A DNA stretch of 53,765 nt from assembly GCA_013002165.1 (NCBI GenBank), contig JABDKO010000162.1, positions 1 through 53,765 of the forward strand, written 5' to 3'. How positions within the stretch are numbered: the first letter of the stretch is position 1; each line of letters starts with the position of its first letter. A model generated the notes under the pieces. It ran no database searches. It saw nothing but the letters and a program-made list of their open reading frames with translations, and was not told the origin of the DNA. Both the position numbers and the translations under genes were made by a program. Shown in pieces: positions 16,810-24,351 of the stretch. Source of the DNA: Rhodothermales bacterium (GTDB lineage: Bacteria; Bacteroidota; Rhodothermia; Rhodothermales; JABDKH01).

Positions 16810-18618
16810 ATGAAAACAATCGGACCGAAAGACTTCGTTCTCAGCGTAATGGTGTCCGGAAGCTCCCTCCATGCGGTACTTCTGCAGGATGGTGACAAAG
16901 GACCTGAGATCCTGCGCCGATTTTCCAAGCACGCATCGGCGTCCGTAGGAGCCGACACTGGAGGAATGACCGGTCCCGGTCAGGAAATGCCAGACGATGC
17001 AGGAATGGGCGACTTCACCATTAAGTTTGGTGGAGCCTCGAATTCATCTGAACTGTTCCTGGCATCCGAATTCGGAGCCGATGGCGCTGGCGACAAGAGT
17101 CACTCAGACCAGGGCATATTCACAACTTTCGAGCTAGAACTCGAGGATATCCTTGCAGATTGTCGCGACATGGGCTACTCGGACCCCGTGGTTGTATTCT
17201 GTGAGGATGCGACGACCGTAGTGTCAGCCGAAATCAGCATACCGGGAACAGAAGAGGACGGCAAGAAAAATAAAAAGGGCTCCGACAAGTTTGAGTTGCT
17301 GACTGCGACTACTGAAATCACAGCAACCGAAGAGAACTCGGCATTTTTGAAAATGTCGCCAGGCGAAGATGGGCTGGAACGGTACCTCGGAATAACCGCA
17401 AAACCAAACGGACCCGTCGAGCAAACACTAAAGGCTCTGCGATCACGAAAAACCCGAATGCCTGCGGTTCAGTTGCTGGACAACGAAATTGCTATCTATC
17501 TGGGCCTTGCCAGATCAGCATTCTATCTGGTGACGTCTCATGACGGGTTTGGCGACGATGCTGCAAGCGAATTCGGAGATACGGAATTTGCTCCTCTTCT
17601 CCCTGACAGCAACAGGAAGTCACTTCTTGTACGTGCCGGAGTCGAGGATACCCTTGTCCTTTTCCTTGAAGATGACAAGCTGCTGCACTTTGAAAATCTG
17701 CGTTCGATCACAACGTACGATGCTCCTGAGACTATCTGTTCTCGTGTTCTGCTTTTGCAGGATGAGTATGGCGTCGGAGACGTACAGCATGTGCTGCTGC
17801 TTTCCGATGACCGCGAGGATGCAATTCTTGACTCGTTCAAGATGTTCTTCTCCGATACGCGAGTAGAGTCTTTGCGCGATTACATTCCCAGTGTAATCGA
17901 AGACCCGGCTGAGCACTCACGACCAAGTGCCTATGTCCTTGCAACTGGAACCGCACTGCGTCTCGTCGAAGATGAACTTTATCAGGGGTCGTTTGAAGAG
18001 ATTAATCTTCTTCCACGCCGCCTTCTGCGAAAGCAGATTCGGATACCGGTTTCATGGCATGTATTTGCCTTGTACGGATTCATTTTCGCGTCGGTCTTGT
18101 TTTGGATAGGTCGATACTTCACAATTGAAAGCGACGTCTCCGAGATGCGCTACAAGATCCAGCAGTACCCGTCAGAGTATGCAAATCTCGATCCGCAAGT
18201 ACTACAGGCGCGGGTTGACAGTATTAACGCTGTAAGTGCAGGGTATTACCGCGCGCTAAGGGTTCTTGACTCGCTGCTCGTTGGCAGCGACATGTGGAGC
18301 CGGGCAATGGAGAAGTCAAGTACGGATGCCGCCAACGTGAAGGGAATCTGGATTGACAAATGGCGACCGGTTTCCGGGGGCATAACGCTTAGCGGAAATG
18401 CAATTGCACGAGATCGTATTGTAGCACTGGCAAACGAGATTGGTGGAGAGATTGAGACGGTGACGTTCTCGGAAATTCGTGAATGGCCTGTCTTCAGCTT
18501 CGAGATGAAAATGCCCATCAGGGAAGAGCTTCCAGAGGCAGCTCGGTACCTCCGGGAAAGAATCGCCTACCTGGAAACAATCAATGAGCGCTCTAACGAG
18601 ACCTCGGAATCGAACTAA
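16810..18618 (+). CDS. Apparent PilM-PilN fusion protein
   Basis: A 602-residue protein. The first 380 or so residues are soluble with no membrane segment and occupy the place of PilM, the cytoplasmic actin-like protein, although I cannot see a clear nucleotide motif. At residues 398-402 is INLLP, the conserved PilN N-terminal signature, followed by basic residues (RRLLRKQIR) and one membrane helix (about 414-437). The rest is periplasmic with a coiled-coil stretch and a ferredoxin-like pattern as in PilN. PilM normally binds this INLLP peptide in trans; here the two seem covalently joined. It sits between pilT and a PilO-like gene, the order expected for pilM-N-O-P-Q. Confidence 0.72.
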   Translation: MKTIGPKDFVLSVMVSGSSLHAVLLQDGDKGPEILRRFSKHASASVGADTGGMTGPGQEMPDDAGMGDFTIKFGGASNSSELFLASEFGADGAGDKSHSDQGIFTTFELELEDILADCRDMGYSDPVVVFCEDATTVVSAEISIPGTEEDGKKNKKGSDKFELLTATTEITATEENSAFLKMSPGEDGLERYLGITAKPNGPVEQTLKALRSRKTRMPAVQLLDNEIAIYLGLARSAFYLVTSHDGFGDDAASEFGDTEFAPLLPDSNRKSLLVRAGVEDTLVLFLEDDKLLHFENLRSITTYDAPETICSRVLLLQDEYGVGDVQHVLLLSDDREDAILDSFKMFFSDTRVESLRDYIPSVIEDPAEHSRPSAYVLATGTALRLVEDELYQGSFEEINLLPRRLLRKQIRIPVSWHVFALYGFIFASVLFWIGRYFTIESDVSEMRYKIQQYPSEYANLDPQVLQARVDSINAVSAGYYRALRVLDSLLVGSDMWSRAMEKSSTDAANVKGIWIDKWRPVSGGITLSGNAIARDRIVALANEIGGEIETVTFSEIREWPVFSFEMKMPIREELPEAARYLRERIAYLETINERSNETSESN

Positions 18619-18653
18619 ACCGGACTGGCACAACAGTACTGACGGTATAACTG

Positions 18654-19652
18654 ATGTCAAATATTGCTTATAACATAATCATTCTTGCGTTCCTTGCTGC
18701 TCTTGTAACGGCTGGCGGTATATATGTGACGTTCGTCAAGCAGCCCAAGGAAATTGAGAAGCTGGAGCAGACAGAAAAGGTTGCACGCCTCAAAGAAGCG
18801 GAAGTGTCGGCTCTAATCGCGGAAGAGAATACGTCTTCCAAAGCTGCGAAGGAAGCCATCAACAAGTGGAGAGCCAGGTACAAAGTAATCCCGGCCAAAC
18901 TCACTTCCGCGGATGTCGTGAACTTTGTCAACCAGCGCTCGCTGTCTGGCTTCAAAACATTCGATATCGAGGTTGAGGGCAACACTTCGACACAGGATTT
19001 CAGGTACTACACACTGAAGCTGTCCGGGCGTGGCTATTACAATAGTCTGTACAAATTTATCTGGGAAGTTGAAAATCATCGTGATTTCTATCGAATCCGT
19101 GATCTGCAATTAGACCAGATGGATTTGCTCACGAAGGACGAAGAGACCGGCAATAACAAAATGCAGGTGATGGTTTCGTTCAAGATGAAACTTGACGCGT
19201 ACTATGGAGGCGCCAGCGGACTTAGCGCTCCAATCGGCGATCCGATGTCCGAGGATGAAATACTCCCGACAAGTGCATCGAATGTCGACCTGCCTCCGGT
19301 GCCTTCAGGCGTATTGCCGAAAAGTCGTCCTGAGATCAACCCGTTTTACCCTCTCATTCTTGACGAGGTACCGCCCAATACATACGAACGTCTGAATATG
19401 GATGAGGCAGTTCTTGTTTCGATAGTAGGTAACGAAGCTATCATGCAAGCGGGAGAGGCATATTTCCAGTTGAGAGTCGGTGACCTTGTTTATCTCGGTG
19501 AGATAACGCGGGTCGACGCCTCGGACGGACTGGTAGCCGCAAGGCTAAATCGCGGAGGCATCATCGACGAAGTCGAATTGAAGCTGGAGACCGGCGATAA
19601 CTACCGGCAAGCCCTGGGGTCAGTGCGACTCGCCCCTGTAGAGCCGAATTAA
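18654..19652 (+). CDS. Apparent PilO-PilP fusion protein
   Basis: A 332-residue protein with an N-terminal membrane helix (about residues 7-28), a coiled coil (KEIEKLEQTEKVARLKEAE) and a ferredoxin-like periplasmic domain, the architecture of PilO. After a Pro/Ser-rich linker, residues from about 224 read RPEINPFYPL and later AIMQAGEAYFQLRVGDLVYLG, resembling PilP, the lipoprotein that links PilO to the secretin. No separate pilP gene exists between this gene and the secretin. It is 35 bases after the PilM-N gene and 28 before the secretin start. The PilP assignment rests on motif shape and position. Confidence 0.68.
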   Translation: MSNIAYNIIILAFLAALVTAGGIYVTFVKQPKEIEKLEQTEKVARLKEAEVSALIAEENTSSKAAKEAINKWRARYKVIPAKLTSADVVNFVNQRSLSGFKTFDIEVEGNTSTQDFRYYTLKLSGRGYYNSLYKFIWEVENHRDFYRIRDLQLDQMDLLTKDEETGNNKMQVMVSFKMKLDAYYGGASGLSAPIGDPMSEDEILPTSASNVDLPPVPSGVLPKSRPEINPFYPLILDEVPPNTYERLNMDEAVLVSIVGNEAIMQAGEAYFQLRVGDLVYLGEITRVDASDGLVAARLNRGGIIDEVELKLETGDNYRQALGSVRLAPVEPN

Positions 19653-19680
19653 ACCACCAAAGCGCTCTGGAGTGCAAACC

Positions 19681-21072
19681 ATGAAACTAAGATCCATCAC
19701 ATTCCATTTGTCGATGATGCTTGTTGCTGGCATCATGCTCATTGCCGGTTCGGCATTGACGTCGAAAGTCTACGGACAGGAAGTACCGAATCAGCGGCAG
19801 GTACGAGCATATATCCCACCGGATCAGCTCGTGTCGTTTTTGCCATCGACACCATTCAATCGATTCGTCGAATTCGTCGATCCGATCTTTCTGCGTGTCA
19901 CAGGCAAGCAGATCGTCGATCCGGAGGCTCGAACGACTCCGATTGGTGTTTCAATTGCCGGGATGCAATTCCTGGATGCATTCGAGCTCGTGCTTCAGTT
20001 TAATGGACTCTGGTACCAGGAAACTGCACAGTTCTTTATCGTTGGACCTCAGCCTTCGGATGCCGCCGTGGTAGCCACAGGAGGTGCAGCCACCGGTAGG
20101 GAACCGGACTCACCCGCGACAATCGATACGCGCGAGATTCAAATCAATGCAATCCTTTTCGAATTGGACCATTCCATGGCCCGCGATACCGGTCTTGACT
20201 GGAACGTATTCTTCGGTGAACAGACCGGCTCGGGACAAAGCGGCAGTGGGCTCTCCGGTGGCGGTTTTGGTGGCGGTACCGGTAGTGGTGGTCAGGGCGA
20301 AAGCTTTCAGACTCGACCGCGATTCTTTTTGAGAACAGACGACTTGTTCGACAGCATAGACGATCTGATCGTTGCTCCGGACATCATTGATTTTTCCGAT
20401 CTGACACAGTTCTTTCGTCTGCTCGAAAACGAAGGCATTGGTGAGACAATTGCCAATCCGCAAGTCTCCGTGCAGTCAGGACAGAAGGGACGTTTCCAGT
20501 CCGGATCAGACGTTCCGGTCCAGGTTCGCGATTTCGCGGGCAATACCGTAACGCAGTTCTTCTCCACGGGTATCATCGTTGATGTAACGCCGACGCTTAT
20601 TACACAGCGCCCAGACGATGACAGCGCCGAGATCGATTTTGTGCATCTCGACGTTGAGATTGAAAAGTCTGGCAGTTCTCCCTCAGCATCAGGTCCGGTA
20701 ATCAATCGGAATACAGCGACTACGCAGGTACTCCTTCTCGATGGCGAGCAGACCATCATCGGTGGACTGTACTCGACGGAAGAATCGGTCAGTCGGAGCG
20801 GTATCCCCGTCCTGAAGGATCTGCCGGGTTGGTTCTTCGGCCTGCGCTATCTGTTCGGCCGCTCGCAGCGTGTAGTAACGCAGAAAGAACTTCTGATCGT
20901 ATTGCAGGCGAATGTACGCAACGATATTACGACGCGCGCCAACGGGCCGCTGCAGTATCAGATCCTCAAGGAAAACCGCCGCATGATGGAACGTGGTATG
21001 CAGCAGTTCGATACTGAGGTAGCAGGTGAGAGAGTCAAACCACGAAAATACATTGAGCCAGGGTCCAACTAG
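19681..21072 (+). CDS. pilQ: Secretin (PilQ/GspD family), short form
   Basis: A 463-residue outer-membrane secretin. A signal peptide (MKLRSITFHLSMMLVAG, probable cleavage after YGQ) is followed by one short N-domain (about residues 30-115), a Gly/Ser-rich linker and the secretin core from EIQINAILFELD to the end. The signature VPVLKDLPG-type region is present as GIPVLKDLPGWFFG, and LLIVLQANVRN is near the end. It is much shorter than most PilQ proteins, with no AMIN domains. I chose the ATG at 19681, with CTGGAG upstream, over the GTG at 19672. It closes the operon ahead of a terminator and would form the exit pore for the filament. Confidence 0.88.
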   Translation: MKLRSITFHLSMMLVAGIMLIAGSALTSKVYGQEVPNQRQVRAYIPPDQLVSFLPSTPFNRFVEFVDPIFLRVTGKQIVDPEARTTPIGVSIAGMQFLDAFELVLQFNGLWYQETAQFFIVGPQPSDAAVVATGGAATGREPDSPATIDTREIQINAILFELDHSMARDTGLDWNVFFGEQTGSGQSGSGLSGGGFGGGTGSGGQGESFQTRPRFFLRTDDLFDSIDDLIVAPDIIDFSDLTQFFRLLENEGIGETIANPQVSVQSGQKGRFQSGSDVPVQVRDFAGNTVTQFFSTGIIVDVTPTLITQRPDDDSAEIDFVHLDVEIEKSGSSPSASGPVINRNTATTQVLLLDGEQTIIGGLYSTEESVSRSGIPVLKDLPGWFFGLRYLFGRSQRVVTQKELLIVLQANVRNDITTRANGPLQYQILKENRRMMERGMQQFDTEVAGERVKPRKYIEPGSN

Positions 21073-21100
21073 GACAGCGCTACTTGTAGATCCTGAAGAA

Positions 21101-21138
21101 AGCGATACCGATTCACATCGGTATCGCTTTTCTTTTTC
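21101..21138 (+). terminator. Intrinsic terminator after the secretin gene
   Basis: AGCGATACCGAT (21101-21112) pairs exactly with ATCGGTATCGCT (21117-21128) across a 4-base loop, followed by TTTTCTTTTT. A strong terminator ends the pilus cluster; the lipoprotein gene starts only 35 bases later. Confidence 0.93.
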
Positions 21139-21172
21139 CTGTAGCCGCGATGCGTTCGTACCTTTGGCTGTA

Positions 21173-22546
21173 ATGAGACTATTCCATCACAAAAAACTAC
21201 TTGTACCGGGAGCAGTAATGATTCTGGCAGCGTCTGCGCTTTCGTGCGCACCACGCGAGATTGCTGTTCTTCAGGAGCCGGAACTCGTCTGGACAGCAGC
21301 CGACTTCGAAAGGCACATTCAAGCTCTGAACAGTGGTGGCGGAGCGGGTCAGAGGGCAGGAACTCTGCAATATGCCGCCGCTTCCAATCATATTGTTGCC
21401 CAGTTTCGAGCATCTGGACTCCGTCCGGGCCTTAACACGTTCAATGTGCCGTTTCTCATCGACAGAAATCTGGTTTCAGGGTTCAAAGTTGGTGGTAGCC
21501 ACGAAGACTCGCTCAGGGTTCTTCCCGGAGTTGATACTGCACCGGCAGCCTGGACCGGCACTGGTCAAAGGACGATCAGGCGTTTCAGCAGCGGGATACC
21601 TTCACCGAACGCTGACCTGTTCCAGACTGCTATCGTTGTCGACCAGAAGGACGCTACCGGTGACTTCTTCCGACGGTTGAATAAACTGAGCGCCCCGACG
21701 GTGTTCGAAATCGGTGATTTGAGTTATGAAGCATCGTCAGTCCGGGTAGACTCCGCCGTGGCGATTCAGCTTACGAGAGAAACGCTGGCACGGCTGCTCG
21801 GCATATCCTCGTTCGGTGTCGGGTCAATAATCAATAGTCCGACCGGTCGAATATTCAACTTGCGTGAGACGCTGGAAATCTCCACAACATCGACCTTTTA
21901 TCCCCGGGTGCAGGAATCTAATATCATCGGCGTAATCCCCGGGAAGGCACCTGTGTACAATTCAGAGGTGATCGTGGTTATTGCGTCGATCGGCTCGGGC
22001 GGTGAATTCGGTGGACTACCGACATACCAGTTTACCGACCTGGGAATCGGATCGTCCGTGTTGATTGAGGTCAGCAACAGGATCGCCGCCGAGTCACGGT
22101 ATTCCGCAATTCCGGATCGATCAATTATGTTTGCTCATCTCTATACGGGCGACTCTGTAAAAAGCGGTGTCGAAGCATTCTTCCGAAATCCGGTCTGGAG
22201 TACGTCATCAGTATCGGCCATGCTACTGGTGGCAGTCAGCGATGAAGATGCAGAAATCATCTCTACGAAAGCGGCAGCCAGAGGAATCAGCGTCGAGCTT
22301 TTCAATGCCGTACCGCCGGCAGATCTTAATCGCAAGGGATTCTTGACTCGTCCCCGATGGGTAGATCATGCGGCCAATCGATCGGTATCCGTTGATACAA
22401 TCGACCGAAGAATTCTGGCCGCCGCCAGGGATAGTGCCGCAACGCAAGCATTTCTCCTTGGTGACCAGGTACTGGATCGCCTTGCAGAGCTGATGAATGT
22501 GTCTACCGCAGTGCCGTTTCTAGAAAGAAACTCCGACCAGGAATAG
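21173..22546 (+). CDS. Lipoprotein resembling an inactive M28 peptidase
   Basis: A 457-residue protein with a lipoprotein signal peptide (lipobox ALSC, Cys25). The body follows the layout of an M28 zinc aminopeptidase: an N-terminal FRASGLRPG, then SNIIGVIPG, a hydrophobic strand and a LGIGSSVLIEVSNRIA helix. The motif that should be AHYD reads IASIGS, and most metal ligands are missing, so it is probably non-catalytic. An upstream ATG at 21026 would run through the terminator and is unlikely. It could be a binding protein, or a pilotin-like helper given its place after the secretin, though the terminator argues for separate expression. Its 3' end overlaps the convergent gene by 27 bases. Confidence 0.65.
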   Translation: MRLFHHKKLLVPGAVMILAASALSCAPREIAVLQEPELVWTAADFERHIQALNSGGGAGQRAGTLQYAAASNHIVAQFRASGLRPGLNTFNVPFLIDRNLVSGFKVGGSHEDSLRVLPGVDTAPAAWTGTGQRTIRRFSSGIPSPNADLFQTAIVVDQKDATGDFFRRLNKLSAPTVFEIGDLSYEASSVRVDSAVAIQLTRETLARLLGISSFGVGSIINSPTGRIFNLRETLEISTTSTFYPRVQESNIIGVIPGKAPVYNSEVIVVIASIGSGGEFGGLPTYQFTDLGIGSSVLIEVSNRIAAESRYSAIPDRSIMFAHLYTGDSVKSGVEAFFRNPVWSTSSVSAMLLVAVSDEDAEIISTKAAARGISVELFNAVPPADLNRKGFLTRPRWVDHAANRSVSVDTIDRRILAAARDSAATQAFLLGDQVLDRLAELMNVSTAVPFLERNSDQE

Positions 22547-23158
22547 TATCCCCCGGTTGTACAGAGGATTGTCGGGCACGTTTGGTCGGAGATTTTTCTT
22601 ACTCCAGATATACCGAATATCAAACGTCACTAGCTCACCTCGAATCTCGACGTCGGCCCCGCCGCCGAACACCAGACCGAGATCAGTATCCGGAATAGTG
22701 TCAACCGATTCTGACGCCGAGTTACCGCTGTTCGGATCGATTTGCTCAATCGATGCATCAAGCTGGTACGACAGGTGGGGTCCGGCGAACACTTTTGGAT
22801 GAATCCGGGTTCTGGTCTGAGGAGTCAGCATTAGTAAAACCGGGAAATCCAGATATGAAAAAGAGAAAATACCCTCGAATCCGGTTGGTTCGCCGCTCTG
22901 GAAAATGTTATCTGTTTTAGCCCCCTTAACAACGTAGATCAGCTCGGGTTGAACAGCTATACTGTTGAAGAACCGTGCGTTGAAGGAAAACCCTCCTGAA
23001 AACGCAGAGCGCCATCTCAACTCCGTATCGGAAGATCCGGACAGTGTATTTCCCGAAACGCCTATCTTCAGGCCAACCGAATAGTCTTGGCCGACGCTTG
23101 ACGGCGTGTAGGTACAAGACATTATAAAAAATAGTAGCAACGCGGCTAGTAATTTCAA
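22520..23158 (-). CDS. Outer-membrane beta-barrel protein (PorT/OmpW-like size)
   Basis: A 212-residue protein with a signal peptide (KLLAALLLFFIMSC, probable cleavage after SVGQ) and alternating strands typical of an eight-stranded barrel: GLKIGVSGNTLSG, FSGGFSFNARF, SIAVQPELIYVVKGA, LDFPVLLMLTP, PKVFAGPHLSYQL, DLGLVFGGGADVE, and the terminal GILFLVGVSF ending in Phe. This is the outer membrane beta-barrel domain common in Bacteroidota. I chose the TTG at 23158, preceded by GGAG eight bases upstream, over longer starts up to 23257. Its function, porin or structural, is unknown. Confidence 0.82.
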   Translation of the reverse strand: MKLLAALLLFFIMSCTYTPSSVGQDYSVGLKIGVSGNTLSGSSDTELRWRSAFSGGFSFNARFFNSIAVQPELIYVVKGAKTDNIFQSGEPTGFEGIFSFSYLDFPVLLMLTPQTRTRIHPKVFAGPHLSYQLDASIEQIDPNSGNSASESVDTIPDTDLGLVFGGGADVEIRGELVTFDIRYIWSKKNLRPNVPDNPLYNRGILFLVGVSF

Positions 23159-23234
23159 CCTGGTATCTCCATTAGGTATCCGGATGGATAAAGGTAGCTT
23201 TTGATTCGTGCTCAGCCAAGGCATAACAGTGTCC

Positions 23235-24038
23235 ATGCGCTCAATTGTCAACGTCATGAGCTTAATCCTGTATCGTCTTCACTATTTCTGGTGCGTTTTA
23301 TGGGCGGCAATTATTACTGTTGTTTGTTCAGTCTTCTTCCTCGTGACGCGGTTATTCTGGCGGTCGCCTGAAAGTTTCCGATTCTGGGGTAAGATCTGGG
23401 CCGGGGTTATTTGCCTGGGTGCCGGTTTCCGTGTCACAACGTCCGGGATGAAAGACCTCGAGACTGATCGAAGCTACGTGTTTGTTGCCAATCACCAGAA
23501 TTCTTTGGACATCCCGATAATGTTGCTGGCAGTTCCTGTGGCATTTGGTTTCGTCGCGAAAGCTTCCGTAGAAAGGATGCCCTTTATTGGACGGGCAGTT
23601 GCCTCCTCGCCATCAGTATTCGTGGACACTCAGAATCCACGACGCTCTCTCGAAAGTATTCGAATCGCTGCAGACCAGATTGCGAAAGGTGCATCTGTAC
23701 TCGTATTTCCGGAGGGTCAACGTTCGTGGAGCGGTCAGGTTGGCAAATTCAAACGTAGTGCGTTTACACTTGCAACAGAGGCCGGCGTCGAGATCGTTCC
23801 CCTTGCTTTGCTCAATGCCCATATGATATTCGATGAAAGGCGATATTTGTCGCGGCCTGGCACGATCCACGTATCGGCTCTTGAAGCACTTGAACCGGTG
23901 CCGGATGAACGGGCATCAATCGACGAACTTTCAGCAGAGGCAAGAAGTCGAATTATCTCCGTACTTTCAACGGATCAACGGGTTGGACCTGCGATTGCCG
24001 ACCGTTTTCCGGGCACACCTCGGGATCCTGACATTTAG
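23235..24038 (+). CDS. plsC: 1-acyl-sn-glycerol-3-phosphate acyltransferase (PlsC family)
   Basis: A 267-residue membrane acyltransferase of phospholipid synthesis, converting lysophosphatidate to phosphatidate with acyl-ACP or acyl-CoA. The catalytic NHQNSLD matches the H-x4-D motif, FPEGQRS is the substrate-binding motif, and an N-terminal membrane segment (FWCVLWAAIITVVCSVFFLV) is present. The start is uncertain: GTG 23208, ATG 23235 or ATG 23256 are all in frame. It lies 12 bases before gatC and may share its transcript, and is divergent from the beta-barrel gene. Confidence 0.87.
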   Translation: MRSIVNVMSLILYRLHYFWCVLWAAIITVVCSVFFLVTRLFWRSPESFRFWGKIWAGVICLGAGFRVTTSGMKDLETDRSYVFVANHQNSLDIPIMLLAVPVAFGFVAKASVERMPFIGRAVASSPSVFVDTQNPRRSLESIRIAADQIAKGASVLVFPEGQRSWSGQVGKFKRSAFTLATEAGVEIVPLALLNAHMIFDERRYLSRPGTIHVSALEALEPVPDERASIDELSAEARSRIISVLSTDQRVGPAIADRFPGTPRDPDI

Positions 24039-24050
24039 CCGACTAACTGA

Positions 24051-24338
24051 ATGAGTGTAACTATCGAAGATGTTCGCCGGGTAGCCCGCCTGGCGCGCCT
24101 GTCGTTCACTGACGAGGAGGAAAAGGTGCTGGTCAACGAACTGGCAACGATTCTTGAATACATGGAGCAGCTCTCGGAAGTTAGTCTCGTTGGAGAGATG
24201 GATTCACCTGAGCCAGAGGAGCCGCAGCCAGCACTACGACCGGATGAAACAGAACTTCCGATTAGTCGAGAGGATGCTCTCAAAAATGCTCCTGTAACCT
24301 CAGGAGAATACTTCGAAGTCCCCAAAGTGATACAGTAG
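24051..24338 (+). CDS. gatC: Aspartyl/glutamyl-tRNA amidotransferase subunit C
   Basis: A 95-residue protein matching GatC throughout: VTIEDVRRVARLARLSFTDEE at the start, ILEYMEQLSEV in the middle and NAPVTSGEYFEVPKVI at the end. GatC holds GatA and GatB together in the GatCAB complex, which turns Glu-tRNA(Gln) into Gln-tRNA(Gln). gatA and gatB are not in this window. It lies 13 bases before the YfhO gene and may be co-transcribed with it. Confidence 0.96.
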   Translation: MSVTIEDVRRVARLARLSFTDEEEKVLVNELATILEYMEQLSEVSLVGEMDSPEPEEPQPALRPDETELPISREDALKNAPVTSGEYFEVPKVIQ

Positions 24339-24351
24339 AATTTATACAGGA

